A stretch of DNA of 64,000 nucleotides from Acidobacteriota bacterium (GTDB taxonomy: Bacteria > Acidobacteriota > Terriglobia > Terriglobales > Acidobacteriaceae): the NCBI GenBank assembly GCA_021792135.1, contig JAJYVF010000004.1, positions 153,601 through 217,600 on the forward strand, given 5' to 3'. The notes below the pieces were generated by a model. It did no database searches and was not told where the DNA came from. It saw nothing but the letters and a program-made list of their open reading frames with translations. The position numbers and the translations under genes are program-made. Positions 55,667 to 64,000 of the stretch are shown in pieces (position 1 is the stretch's first letter; each line of letters starts with the position of its first letter).

Positions 55667-56710
55667 TTGTCTGATTCGCTGCAGTTTCCCCATCGCCGCT
55701 ACAACCCGCTGCAACGCCGCTGGGTGCTGGTTTCGCCGCACCGGACCCAGCGCCCCTGGCAGGGAGAGGTGAACCGGAGCACCGGATTCTCCGATGTGCA
55801 CTACGACCCCACCTGCTATCTCTGCCCGGGCAATACCCGCGCCGGCGGCCATCACACGCCTCGCTACGAGAGCGTCTACGTCTTCGATAACGATTATGCG
55901 GCGCTGCTGCCCGATGCCCCCGCTCCCGATGCCGCCCACGCCCAGGGATTGCTGCGCGCTGAGCGCGAGCGGGGACGCTGCCGCGTGCTCTGCTTCCACC
56001 CCGACCACAGCCTGACGCTGGCCCGCATGGAGCTGCCCGACATCCGCAAAGTTGTCGATGCCTGGACCGAAGAGTATCGCAACCTGGGAGCCGAGCCGGA
56101 CTTCCGCTACGTGCAGATCTTCGAGAACCGCGGCGCCATGATGGGCGCCAGCAATCCCCACCCCCACGGCCAGATCTGGACCACCGAGCACATTCCGGAC
56201 GAGCCTCGGGCGGAGACCGAAGCGCTGCTTGCGTACCGCTCGGCGCACGGGCAGTGTTTACTCTGCGAATATCTCGGCGTCGAGGCAGGAGCGGCGGTGC
56301 GGGTGGTCTGCGAGAACCAGGGCTTCCTGGCCGTGGTTCCCTGGTGGGCGGTTTGGCCCTTCGAGACGGTGGTCATGGCCAGAGCCCATCGCCGCTCCCT
56401 GCTCGATTTCGATAACGCGGACCGCGATGCGCTCGCCGACATCCTGAAGCAGCTCACCACCCGCTACGACAATCTCTTTGAAACCAGCTTCCCCTACACC
56501 ATGGGCTTCCACCAGGCGCCCACCGACGGCGAGGAGCACGAGGAATGGCATTTCCACGCCCATTTCTATCCGCCCCTGCTGCGTTCCGCAACGGTGCGCA
56601 AATATATGGTCGGCTTCGAGATGCTCGGCATGCCTCAACGCGACATCACGCCGGAATCCGCAGCCGAGCGGCTGCGCGCTGTGTCGCCGATGCACTTTGC
56701 CTTGCGCTGA
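55667..56710 (+). CDS. galT: Galactose-1-phosphate uridylyltransferase
   Basis: This 347-residue protein begins at TTG, supported by GGAG 7 bases upstream. Zinc ligands CYLC (Cys50, Cys53) and the active-site NPHPHGQIW with nucleophile His167 define GalT. FHQAPTDGEEHEEWHFHAHF near the end is the family's second signature. It exchanges UMP between UDP-glucose and galactose-1-phosphate (Leloir pathway). galK and galE are absent from the window; it is probably co-transcribed with the ATP-grasp gene. Confidence 0.93.
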   Translation: MSDSLQFPHRRYNPLQRRWVLVSPHRTQRPWQGEVNRSTGFSDVHYDPTCYLCPGNTRAGGHHTPRYESVYVFDNDYAALLPDAPAPDAAHAQGLLRAERERGRCRVLCFHPDHSLTLARMELPDIRKVVDAWTEEYRNLGAEPDFRYVQIFENRGAMMGASNPHPHGQIWTTEHIPDEPRAETEALLAYRSAHGQCLLCEYLGVEAGAAVRVVCENQGFLAVVPWWAVWPFETVVMARAHRRSLLDFDNADRDALADILKQLTTRYDNLFETSFPYTMGFHQAPTDGEEHEEWHFHAHFYPPLLRSATVRKYMVGFEMLGMPQRDITPESAAERLRAVSPMHFALR

Positions 56711-57234
56711 GAGAAGGCAGGGAGCGGTGAGCCCCTGCGATTCGATGGATGATGCAGGTCAATGGCTCCTGAGAAGGGTTTTCGGTAGCTTTTCTTCCGG
56801 TGATCCGTGACACTTCTCGTGCTTCTTTCCACGGGGACGGGTCGTTTCTACCGATCTCTGAGCATTGTGATCCTGCAAGGCACCACTGCACATAAGGTTT
56901 CTGATCGTTTCTGACGCCCAGTATGCGCGATTATCGGGGAAGACGGTCCGCTGACTTTCGGGTCCCCACCGAAACCTACGCCGCCGCAAATCTCGAATCG
57001 CCAAAGAGTCTGGTGCGGGTCGGTTCCCTGAGCGTCTCCCTACTTGAAGGTACCTTCACCCAAATCAGCAGGATCGTGAGCCTTCCCACGGGAAAGCATC
57101 TGCGCAAACAGCTACCGAAATCAGAGCTCAGGCTACCTTCATTCGCAGCCCTCTTCGGTTTGGTCCAGTCCTCCAGCTGCGCGGCTCCGATCCGTGCGCG
57201 AGGGCAGAGAAAATCGGCGAAGATCGTTAGATTT
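56711..57234. other. Non-coding stretch between galT and tRNA-Lys
   Basis: Short open frames on both strands have no protein-like pattern. A direct repeat GTTTCTGA occurs at 56897 and 56907. No promoter, terminator or mobile-element end is evident. Confidence 0.4.
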
Positions 57235-57310
57235 TGGTGAGCCCGCTGGGATTCGAACCCAGGACCCACGCCTTAAAAGGGCGTTGCTCTACCAACTGAG
57301 CTACGAGCTC
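57235..57310 (-). tRNA. tRNA-Lys (anticodon UUU)
   Basis: Read on the minus strand, acceptor GAGCTCG pairs with CGGGCTC (one T-G wobble). The D arm is AGCTCAGTTGGTAGAGCA, the anticodon stem ACGCC/GGCGT encloses CTTTTAA giving anticodon TTT, and the T arm is CTGGGTTCGAATCCCAG. The CCA tail is encoded at 57235-57237. Confidence 0.95.
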
Positions 57311-57318
57311 TCACCAAT

Positions 57319-57347
57319 TTCAACTTATTTAGATTCAATAAGTTGAA
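57319..57347. repeat. 11-bp perfect inverted repeat upstream of tRNA-Lys
   Basis: TTCAACTTATT and AATAAGTTGAA are perfect arms around a 7-base loop, in an AT-rich patch unlike its surroundings. It lies between the integrase fragment and the 5' end of tRNA-Lys on the minus strand. It may be a leftover recombination or promoter element. Confidence 0.45.
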
Positions 57348-57361
57348 TTCTATTCACTTCT

Positions 57362-57640
57362 CTACTGCGAGTGGCCGTTTTGAACTCCACTAGCCGTTTT
57401 GCGGCCAGTCGGTACCGAAATCGAACCCACACACACCAAGGCCTCCATCGCCTGGAACTTGTGCGTCGGGGCGAGGCGGGCACCGCGGCCGGTCATGGCG
57501 ATCGTCCTGGGTCCCGTGAGTTCCTGCACCGGCTTTAAGTCTACCCCACCTATCACCAGGCGGCTAGCGAAGGTGTGCCGCAGTGTGTGCCAGGTAATCC
57601 CCTCGATCGTGGCCTGTTCGGCGGTGATGCTTCTCGGCAA
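57362..57640 (-). pseudogene. Tyrosine recombinase (phage-type integrase) C-terminal fragment, degraded
   Basis: The frame contains ITWHTLRHTFASRLVIGGVD, the integrase Arg-helix motif, followed by VQELTGPRTIAM and RLAPTHKFQAMEAL. Intact relatives have LGH in place of LTGP and TxRYAHLAP in place of the TGRGARLAP seen here, so the second His and the Tyr nucleophile are lost. An in-frame TGA closes the frame only 6-7 codons upstream of the TTG start at 57640, so the rest of the gene is missing. This is a dead remnant of an integrated element next to tRNA-Lys. Confidence 0.72.
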
Positions 57641-58074
57641 AGTTGATCGCGTCGGTCACGAGCTCGGAAGATTTGACGCCTCGACGGGAGGAGTGATGCA
57701 GAAGCACGCCTTTAGCGCAATGCGCCGAATAGCAATTTGTCGGCTGGTGACTCCGTGGTGACTAAACGGGGTTCATAGACATCACTCTCCGATGAAGAAG
57801 ACGAATCCCGATAAGGCGCGGTCCGGCGTTCTCCAGCGTAACTCCTGGCGGTTGGCCTGGGTAAGCTCCGATGTGAACCCTGGCTAGAAGGTGCGTCATC
57901 CCTGGGCTAATCGAAATTCGTGATGTGGATCGCGGCGTTCGGCAGTTGCCAATCTGGGATCCGGAGAGTCCGTGAAATTGAAGATGGCCCGGAAGCTCCG
58001 TTCAGGACTGTCAGGCAATCCGGACAGGAAGTACCGTTGCGCCGGACAAGAGTTCTGCTATCGTTATCAGCTAA
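57641..58074. other. Non-coding stretch before the GH1 gene
   Basis: No gene is convincing on either strand. The segment nearest the integrase fragment may be its eroded upstream part. The GH1 promoter should lie in the last 150 bases, but no clear box or operator is seen. Confidence 0.4.
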
Positions 58075-59520
58075 ATGGAACGCAGAGACTTCCTCAAAGG
58101 CGCTGCCGTCCTTGCAGTGGCCCCGTCGCTCTTCGATCGCGCGCAGGCCGCCGATGACCTTCCTGACGTATCTTCGCAGCTGCACACGTTCCCAAAAGAC
58201 TTCCTGTGGGGCACCGCGACGGCCAGTTATCAGGTCGAGGGCGCCGTACATGCCGATGGTCGAGGACCCTCCATCTGGGACACCTTCTCCCATACGCCGG
58301 GCAAAACCTACCAGGGCGAGACCGGCGATGTCGCGGATGACGAATACCACCTGTATAAGCACGATGTCGCGCTGATGTCGCGGCTCGGAGTGAAGGGTTA
58401 TCGCTTCTCCATTGCGTGGCCCCGTATTTTCCCTGAGGGAACCGGCACCCCCAACCCAAAAGGTCTTGACTACTACAAGCGGCTGCTCGACCAGCTCCAG
58501 GAAGCGGGCATCGAGCCCTTCTGCACACTCTTCCACTGGGACCTGCCCCAGGTTCTCCAGGACAAAGGCGGGTGGGCCAGCCCCGCAACGGGCCGCGCCT
58601 TTGCCTACTACGCCGCATACACGGTCGGCCAGCTCTCTGACCGGATCAGCCACTGGATGACGATCAACGAGTTTGACTCCTTCATCGACGCCGGTTACGG
58701 CTCTGGTGAATTTGCTCCGGGTCTCCGGCTGCCACGCCGGGAGCTGATGCAGACCCGCCACAATGCCGTCCTCGCCCACGGCCTTGCCGTCCAGGCGATC
58801 CGTGCCGCAGCCAAACGTCCCATCAAGGTTGGGCTGGCGGAGGACATCTCCGGCACCATGCCCGCCATCGATGATGAAGTTCACATCCGCGCCGCCCAGA
58901 TCGCGCTCCGCGAAAAGAATGCTCCCTACATGACGGTTATTCTTGAAGGGAAATACACGGAGCGCTACCTGCGCGGCCTCGGAGCGGATGCTCCCCGCTT
59001 CACGCCCGAAGATCTCAAAATCATCTCCTCGCCCATCGACTTCCTGGGCATCAATGTCTACACCACCCAGGAGGTCATCCCCGCCGACTCCGAGCCAGGC
59101 TATCTTGTTGTTTCCCGCCAGGCGTCCTATCCGCATATGGCCTCCGACTGGCTCTACATCAACCCGCAGGCCCTCTACTGGACGCCGAAGCTGGTTGCAG
59201 ACACGTGGGGAGTTCGCACGCTGTATATCACGGAGAACGGCTGCTCAGCCGATGACGTCATACGCCCCGACGGCCGTGTGCTCGATACCGACCGCATCAT
59301 GTATTTGCGCAACTATCTCACGCAACTGCATCGCGGTATCTCCGAAGGCGTACCCGTGCGCGGGTATTTCCTCTGGAGCCTTCTCGACAACTACGAGTGG
59401 ACTTCCGGCTACAGCAAGCGCTTTGGCATTACCTATGTCGATTTCCAGACGGAAACACGCACCCCGAAGCTCTCCTTCGATTTCTACCAGCACCTGATCC
59501 GCACCAATGCGGTCGTGTGA
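58075..59520 (+). CDS. Exported GH1 beta-glucosidase
   Basis: This 481-residue protein has a Tat-like leader (MERRDFLKGAAVLAVAPSLF). The GH1 fold follows with FLWGTATASYQVEGA, FCTLFHWDLPQVLQ, the acid/base Glu199 in TINEF and the nucleophile Glu387 in YITENG. GYFLWSLLDNYEW near the end is the aglycone-site signature. It hydrolyses beta-glucosides from disaccharides. The acid/base motif is NEF rather than the near-universal NEP. Length is normal. Confidence 0.9.
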   Translation: MERRDFLKGAAVLAVAPSLFDRAQAADDLPDVSSQLHTFPKDFLWGTATASYQVEGAVHADGRGPSIWDTFSHTPGKTYQGETGDVADDEYHLYKHDVALMSRLGVKGYRFSIAWPRIFPEGTGTPNPKGLDYYKRLLDQLQEAGIEPFCTLFHWDLPQVLQDKGGWASPATGRAFAYYAAYTVGQLSDRISHWMTINEFDSFIDAGYGSGEFAPGLRLPRRELMQTRHNAVLAHGLAVQAIRAAAKRPIKVGLAEDISGTMPAIDDEVHIRAAQIALREKNAPYMTVILEGKYTERYLRGLGADAPRFTPEDLKIISSPIDFLGINVYTTQEVIPADSEPGYLVVSRQASYPHMASDWLYINPQALYWTPKLVADTWGVRTLYITENGCSADDVIRPDGRVLDTDRIMYLRNYLTQLHRGISEGVPVRGYFLWSLLDNYEWTSGYSKRFGITYVDFQTETRTPKLSFDFYQHLIRTNAVV

Positions 59521-59687
59521 GCCGCATTTCTGTGTCAGGATCTTGCCCTGAGCTCAGCTTTGGCCGCACCAGCCAGGCCATGCAGGCGTGAGGAACCAAT
59601 TTGAGACGCTGACTCGAGACTAAAAGAGAGAGTTGTAGCTGAACACGGGGAGACAACGCATCCTGCAGTAGTATTCTGTGGCCTCTG

Positions 59688-61925
59688 ATGAAATCGATGA
59701 GGAAAGCGCAGAATACCAGGGCCCTCCCGAGTCCCTCTGCCACAAATCGGACATGCCGGCCCCATCGACTGTTGCTTGTCTGCGGCACGATGACGCTGCT
59801 GATCTCAGCGTTGGGCGTGGCAGCCGCGCAGATACCCGCAGCCAGTGCCGGCGAGCGCCAGCCAGCATTGACGGCTTGGGACCAGCAGCTTCACGTCGGC
59901 ACGGAATTCTTCCTCAACCGCTCGATGGACAAAGCGGACGTGGACAGGCAATTTGCGCTGATGCACCAGACCGGCATCACCGTGGTGCGGATCTTCGTCA
60001 TCTGGGACGACATTGAGCGGACGCCCGGCCATTGGGACCTGTCGCACTACGACTGGATCTATGACGCAGCGGCGAGGAACGGGATTAAAATTGCCGCCAC
60101 ACTGTGCGCTGAAGATCCCCCGGGCTGGATGGACATGACGACCTTCTATCACCAGCGGGCGAACCTCGATAACCCGGAACTGCGCACGCACGCCGAGGAG
60201 TACATCCGGCGGGTGGTGGGTCGCTACAGAAATCATCCCGGCGAAGGCTTCTGGCTGCTGATGAACGAGCCCTCGAAGTACCACGAAGACAAGGACACCT
60301 TTCATGCCTTCGGCCAGTGGCTCCAGAAGAAGTACGGGACCGTCCAGGAGGTGAACAAACATTGGTTCCGGCCGATCCAGTCCTTCGACGAAGTGGAGAT
60401 TACCGACAATCCCGATCACCCGAATTACTGGCTGGACGAACAACGGTATCTGGACTGGAAAGAGTTCAACGTCGATAACCTGATCAGCACCCTTGCGTGG
60501 ATTCGTCAGCAGGTGCTGGCGATCGACCCGAAGCACCCCATCCACTTCAACGTGACCGCACCCACCGGCGATGCCTACGGGCAGGACGTATGGAAAGAGA
60601 AGGCCGTCACTGACATTCTGGGCGTGTCGATGCACACGGCGTGGGCTGTGCCGCCGGAAACGCCGGAGCGGGACTACGGCGAACTCTACGCCTACCGGCT
60701 GGATCTGATTGCCAGCGCGGCTTTCGCCGATCCGCGGAAGCCCTTTTGGGTGACCGAACTGCAGGCAGGTCCCACCATTTACACCGGGCAGTTTTCGCTG
60801 ACCGTCACGCCGCAGGACCTGACACGCTGGATGTGGGATTCCTATGGCGCAGGCGCAAACTCGGTGGTCTTCTGGCTGTGGCAGCCGCGAGACATCGGCA
60901 CCGAGGCCGGGGAGTGGGGTCTGGTCGGACTGGATGGCCAGCCGACCGTGCGCACGCCCGCGGTGAAGACCGTCGCCAACGTGCTCGACAACAATCCCGT
61001 CCTGGCCAGCGAGCATCCGCAGCAGGCGCGGGTGGCCATTCTGTATGACCGCCATGCCGCGGTGATCAATGACCTGGATGGCAAATGGCAGGCGCGCTGG
61101 CATGGTCCGGATCGCTCCGATGACGTACAGAACGCGCTGAAGGGATGTTACCTGGCGCTCTTCCGCGCTCACATTCCCGCGCAGTATGTGGACATCGACC
61201 AGCTGAAGCGAGGCGAAGTGGACAGGTTCCCGGTGCTCTATGTGCCGGTCGACTACGCCATGGACGATGCGACCATCGCGGCGCTGAAAGAATACGTGAA
61301 GCAGGGCGGTACGCTGTGGGCTGACGGCATCACCGGCTGGAAGAACGAACGCGGCAGGATCCGCGCGACCATTCCCGGAGGACTGACCGATCTGTTTGGC
61401 GCCGAGGCCGTGGAGATCTACCCCGTCCAGCCGAGCCATCCCTTCAGCGTCACTCCACAGAATGAGCTGGGCGGCCAGCTCTGGAGGCTGCCGCTGGGGA
61501 TGAAGGGCGGCACGGTCGTGATGCGCGATCACGATGGCAATCCCTTTGAGGTCACGCACAGGTATGGCAAGGGGAAGGTCTACTACTACACTTCGGCGGT
61601 GACCATCGCCTACCTGCTGCGGGATAATCCCGTCGTGCACAAATGGATTCTGGAACCGGCGCTGAAGGAAGCAGGCGAGATGCCCATCCAGCTCCGGCAG
61701 GGTTCAGATCATCTGCTCTTCCGCGGACTGACAGGTGCCTCGGCCTCAGCCGCAATCCTCACCAACTGGGGCGAGACGCAGACGGCCTCGGTGCTCTTCA
61801 GGGGCGTGCACAACATCAGGAATGCCGTTACGGGCAAAGAGGTGGCCGTGACGACCGAGCACGGCAATACGATTGCCACGCTCACAGTACATGCTGGAGA
61901 CTCGGCAGTGCTGATGACAGAATAA
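59688..61925 (+). CDS. Secreted GH42 beta-galactosidase-like enzyme
   Basis: This 745-residue protein has a long n-region and a signal peptide (LLVCGTMTLLISALGVAAA); an ATG at 59697 is equally possible. The GH42 domain has HQTGITVVRIFVIWDDIERT, DPPGWM, acid/base Glu194 in LLMNEPSK and nucleophile Glu357 in FWVTELQAG. A trimerisation-like domain (RVAILYDRHAAVIN to WADGIT) and a beta-rich C-terminal domain follow. It would act on galactosides or arabinosides. It follows the GH1 gene by 167 bases. Confidence 0.87.
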   Translation: MKSMRKAQNTRALPSPSATNRTCRPHRLLLVCGTMTLLISALGVAAAQIPAASAGERQPALTAWDQQLHVGTEFFLNRSMDKADVDRQFALMHQTGITVVRIFVIWDDIERTPGHWDLSHYDWIYDAAARNGIKIAATLCAEDPPGWMDMTTFYHQRANLDNPELRTHAEEYIRRVVGRYRNHPGEGFWLLMNEPSKYHEDKDTFHAFGQWLQKKYGTVQEVNKHWFRPIQSFDEVEITDNPDHPNYWLDEQRYLDWKEFNVDNLISTLAWIRQQVLAIDPKHPIHFNVTAPTGDAYGQDVWKEKAVTDILGVSMHTAWAVPPETPERDYGELYAYRLDLIASAAFADPRKPFWVTELQAGPTIYTGQFSLTVTPQDLTRWMWDSYGAGANSVVFWLWQPRDIGTEAGEWGLVGLDGQPTVRTPAVKTVANVLDNNPVLASEHPQQARVAILYDRHAAVINDLDGKWQARWHGPDRSDDVQNALKGCYLALFRAHIPAQYVDIDQLKRGEVDRFPVLYVPVDYAMDDATIAALKEYVKQGGTLWADGITGWKNERGRIRATIPGGLTDLFGAEAVEIYPVQPSHPFSVTPQNELGGQLWRLPLGMKGGTVVMRDHDGNPFEVTHRYGKGKVYYYTSAVTIAYLLRDNPVVHKWILEPALKEAGEMPIQLRQGSDHLLFRGLTGASASAAILTNWGETQTASVLFRGVHNIRNAVTGKEVAVTTEHGNTIATLTVHAGDSAVLMTE

Positions 61926-61963
61926 GCCCTGCGAAGCACACAGCAGACAAGGAGAGATCCGGG

Positions 61964-63085
61964 CTACGGCTTCCCCACCCCGTGGATCGGCACGTGCGAT
62001 GTGACCCCGCGCAGCACGAATTCCCGGAGTAGATCTGTCCCGGCCATGCCCGCGACCTCGATCATGCTGTTCGTGAACACCAGGGCCGGCCCCTCATTCG
62101 ATTCCGGATAGTAAAGGTTCGCCAATCCCCCTGCCGAGAAATCTCCCAGAATGTGCGAGAAGTCGAACTCCTCTTTCCCGCTGTCGCCCCGGCAGATGAA
62201 CGCCGACTTGATCGCGTACAGCACTCGCGACCCAACCGTCCCCGTACCCTTGTAAAAGTACCGGGGATCCTGATGAAACAACGAGGGCAGCAGCGCGCTG
62301 CCGATCATCCGGCTGTCGAAATCGTTCACGTATTGCGCCCCAAACCGCTTGCCGAACCCACCGACCTCGGAGCCGTATCCCGGATAGATCCTCCTGTACT
62401 CTTCCCCGCCGGCGATGAAAGCCGCGCCCGCAAAGGTGATTGGATCGATCTCCGACCGAAAAGCCAGCTCAAATTTCTGCTTCGCATCCAGAGGCGGGGC
62501 ATTCCAGTCGAATGCGCTATAGAAATTCAGGAAAATACCCAGCACTCGCTGGCTCTCCTCGATATGCACATCCTCTTCCGCTTCTTCTTCCTGGATCTGC
62601 TTCTGATTGGCAAAAACCCGTACTTCCGTCACACCCGCATCCACCGGCAGAACCAGTTGCGGCAGAAATCGCATCTCCCCGGCATGAATCCGAACCAGCG
62701 GGGACACGACAGTCCCCATGCCTCGAGCCGTCACCGTCGCCTCGTACGCCCCTGGCGCCAATCCGGTCAACGTGAACTGTCCGTTCGTGCCCGACGTAGT
62801 CTCGTGCCGATCCTCGGGGGTCGCGCCTGTCAGCACAACCTGCGCCCCCTGAACAACATCCCCATTCGGATCGACCACCGTGCCTGCAATGGTCGCGGGG
62901 GCTGCCGGTCCGGCTTGCCCACCCCCGGCTGCGCTTGCAGCCCGCGACACTCCGGCAAATCCCGGGGCATTCGGCAGATCCGCGGTGGCAATGCCCGTGT
63001 TGTTAGGCGGCTGCGCCTGCAGACTCAAAACACACGCGCCTGCCCCTAGTAGAACGAGCAGGAACCGCCATGCCGCTTTCTGCAT
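61964..63085 (-). CDS. Secreted protein with carboxypeptidase-regulatory-like domain
   Basis: From ATG 63085 this is 373 residues. A signal peptide (WRFLLVLLGAGACVLSLQAQ) precedes a linker rich in Ala, Gly and Pro. A CarboxypepD_reg-like beta-sandwich has ATIAGTVVDPNGDVVQGAQV and GQFTLTGLAPGAYEATVTAR. The C-terminal 220 residues include FNWNAPPL-like FDWNAPPLDAKQKF, KRFGAQYVNDF and HQDPRYFYKGTGTVGSR, a pattern seen in many Acidobacteria envelope proteins of unknown role. In-frame upstream ATGs at 63172 or 63130 are possible. Confidence 0.75.
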   Translation of the reverse strand: MQKAAWRFLLVLLGAGACVLSLQAQPPNNTGIATADLPNAPGFAGVSRAASAAGGGQAGPAAPATIAGTVVDPNGDVVQGAQVVLTGATPEDRHETTSGTNGQFTLTGLAPGAYEATVTARGMGTVVSPLVRIHAGEMRFLPQLVLPVDAGVTEVRVFANQKQIQEEEAEEDVHIEESQRVLGIFLNFYSAFDWNAPPLDAKQKFELAFRSEIDPITFAGAAFIAGGEEYRRIYPGYGSEVGGFGKRFGAQYVNDFDSRMIGSALLPSLFHQDPRYFYKGTGTVGSRVLYAIKSAFICRGDSGKEEFDFSHILGDFSAGGLANLYYPESNEGPALVFTNSMIEVAGMAGTDLLREFVLRGVTSHVPIHGVGKP

Positions 63086-63528
63086 CTCACAGCCGTTCCG
63101 GACCCCGAACAAAACTCGAGCGAAAAACATTCCAGGCATTCCGTTTGTTCGGATGCTGTTTCCGGGATCCATAGGGGCCCTAAAGTAACGAGATTCCGCC
63201 CGCTCGCCGCAGACTGGTGCGTAGTATATCCTCTGCCAGAGACATCTTGCTCGGATCCGCGTGCCGAGAGCCGCGATTTTACAGTTCTGTAATCCAGCCA
63301 CGCCAGCCAGATGACAATAAGATTAAGCAGCCATTTCGCCGGCGATAACCAGCGCTGGGCTAGCAACCCCCGCCTGCGGGCGGCGGAAACGCGCGGCAGC
63401 ACCGCCCTGGCGCGTAGCGCAACAGAGGGATCGAGTACGAGAGGACACTCAAAGGAGCTCGGCGTTATCGGACATTGTAAAGCGTAAGCGTCCGAACTTC
63501 CCCTCTCGACCCGCGGCTGATGATCCTT
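63086..63528. other. Non-coding stretch left of the transposon debris
   Basis: No gene is evident. A GTAAGCG at 63484, reading toward the IS66 fragment, matches the outer sequence of IS66-family inverted repeats and may mark the element end. Confidence 0.4.
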
Positions 63529-63564
63529 AATAGGTGTCCACCTAAAAATAAGTGGACACCTATT
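63529..63564. repeat. 13-bp perfect inverted repeat beside the IS66 fragment
   Basis: AATAGGTGTCCAC and GTGGACACCTATT pair perfectly around CTAAAAATAA. It follows the transposase stop by 6 bases on the minus strand, so it may end transcription or belong to the IS end. Confidence 0.55.
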
Positions 63565-63570
63565 TGGCGC

Positions 63571-63705
63571 TCAAGCGGCTTCTGCGGGCTCGGACTGGAG
63601 TGTGGCCGGCAGATTCCAGGGCAGGAGTCCCGAGATGCGGCTGATGGGGTGCTCGGCGATGTGCGTCAGGAGGGTGCGCAGGTAGAACGTGTCCTTTCGG
63701 CAAGG
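63571..63705 (-). pseudogene. IS66-family transposase C-terminal fragment
   Basis: Minus-strand reading gives CRKDTFYLRTLLTHIAEHPI, then SRISGLLPWNLP and an alanine-rich end with a TGA stop (63571-63573). This resembles the last 45 residues of IS66 transposases (tyrosine-leucine helix, then HP-N-R-I, LLPWN). Upstream sequence is not transposase-like, so only the tail remains. Confidence 0.6.
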
Positions 63706-63767
63706 GTGCATGAAATGAGCAGAGCGGGGCTGGTAGGTTGAGTTAGCCGCAGAAGGGGTGGCTGACG

Positions 63768-64000
63768 ATGAGATCGAGGAAGGCTGCTGTTCCCGATTCA
63801 GTTATCCAGTTAGAGGGGCAGTTTGAGCAGTTCAGGAGTACGCGCACGGGGCGGGCGAAGCTGCCGGCGACGCTGTGGCAGGCGGCGGTGGAGCAGGCGC
63901 GGCAGCACGGAGCGAATGTGGTGGCGCATACGCTGCGGCTGGACTACAACGCGCTGAAGAAGCGGATGGGCACAGTTGTGGAGCCGCGCCGGGATCAGTC
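63768..64000 (+). CDS. IS66-associated accessory protein-like, cut by window edge
   Basis: ATG 63768 follows AGGGGTGG. The visible 77 residues include QFEQFRSTRTGRAKLPATLW, QAAVEQARQHGANVVAHTLR and LDYNALKKRMG. This resembles the small first protein of some IS66-type elements in Acidobacteria and Planctomycetes: a DNA-binding-like helix pair of the form W..A..LA...G....A..LRLDY..LK+R. The gene runs off the right edge, so completeness is unknown. Confidence 0.5.
   Translation, partial: MRSRKAAVPDSVIQLEGQFEQFRSTRTGRAKLPATLWQAAVEQARQHGANVVAHTLRLDYNALKKRMGTVVEPRRDQ

Noticed and set aside
56759..57240. Short open frames between galT and tRNA-Lys
   Set aside because: Overlapping frames on both strands with no protein-like pattern or ribosome site.
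59805..61640. 611-residue minus-strand open frame opposite the GH42 gene
   Set aside because: Antisense to a gene with intact catalytic motifs; no domain pattern.

Overview
The window looks like chromosomal DNA of a GC-rich member of the Acidobacteriota, probably an Acidobacteriaceae-type soil bacterium. The support is the high GC content together with a TIGR03435-type domain (a family expanded in soil Acidobacteria), BshC (bacillithiol synthesis), a DUF2339 membrane protein, several conserved small proteins of the acidobacterial type, and many glycoside hydrolases. This placement is an inference from gene content. No rRNA lies in the window.

Layout. 1-7216 (minus strand): a bacterial cellulose synthesis operon in the order bcsQ, fused bcsA-bcsB, bcsZ (GH8), bcsC (cut by the window edge), with short overlaps or gaps. 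A cluster of 23-bp-spaced palindromic repeats lies just upstream. 7999-10287: a secreted GH3 glycosidase. 10326-12302: a 5'-nucleotidase pseudogene interrupted by a 155-bp foreign fragment, a coiled-coil zinc-ribbon gene and a VapBC pair with a palindromic operator. 12437-22862 (plus): a DHA2 exporter, a DPP-IV-like peptidase, a metallo-beta-lactamase-fold hydrolase, a threonine dehydratase-like enzyme, an SH3/TPR envelope protein and FtsK. 23110-26578: a PA2779-like membrane protein, DUF2339, and a REC-Hpt protein overlapping a NarL-type regulator. 26622-29804: a Ser/Thr kinase with TPRs, divergent from an AbrB/PIN toxin-antitoxin pair across a perfect palindrome.

29844-40058: small conserved proteins, BshC with a DUF2520 dehydrogenase-like partner, NUDIX hydrolase, cold-shock protein, PolX, an anchored hypothetical protein, MurC, a cupin-type XRE regulator, a fasciclin protein and DUF378. 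40059-49541: a structured intergenic region, GyrA, a TlpA-TIGR03435 fusion, DUF3592, a Rieske oxygenase, a GH57/DUF3536 enzyme and TatA. 49570-56710: a LolA-like secreted protein, SDR, adenosine deaminase, and a carbohydrate-flavoured set (ChbG/YdjC deacetylase, DUF4254, ATP-grasp, GalT). 57235-64000: tRNA-Lys beside an integrase fossil, GH1 and GH42 glycosidases, a secreted protein with a carboxypeptidase-regulatory-like domain, and IS66-type transposon debris at the right edge.

How the parts fit. The cellulose operon makes and exports beta-1,4-glucan under c-di-GMP control (PilZ domain in BcsA). GH3, GH1, GH42 and GH57 enzymes point to a polysaccharide-degrading lifestyle. The most unusual signals are the chimeric nucleotidase/cyclase pseudogene, the palindromic repeat array before bcsQ, and palindromes positioned on the starts of both toxin-antitoxin operons. 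The second of these also sits directly upstream of the Ser/Thr kinase.
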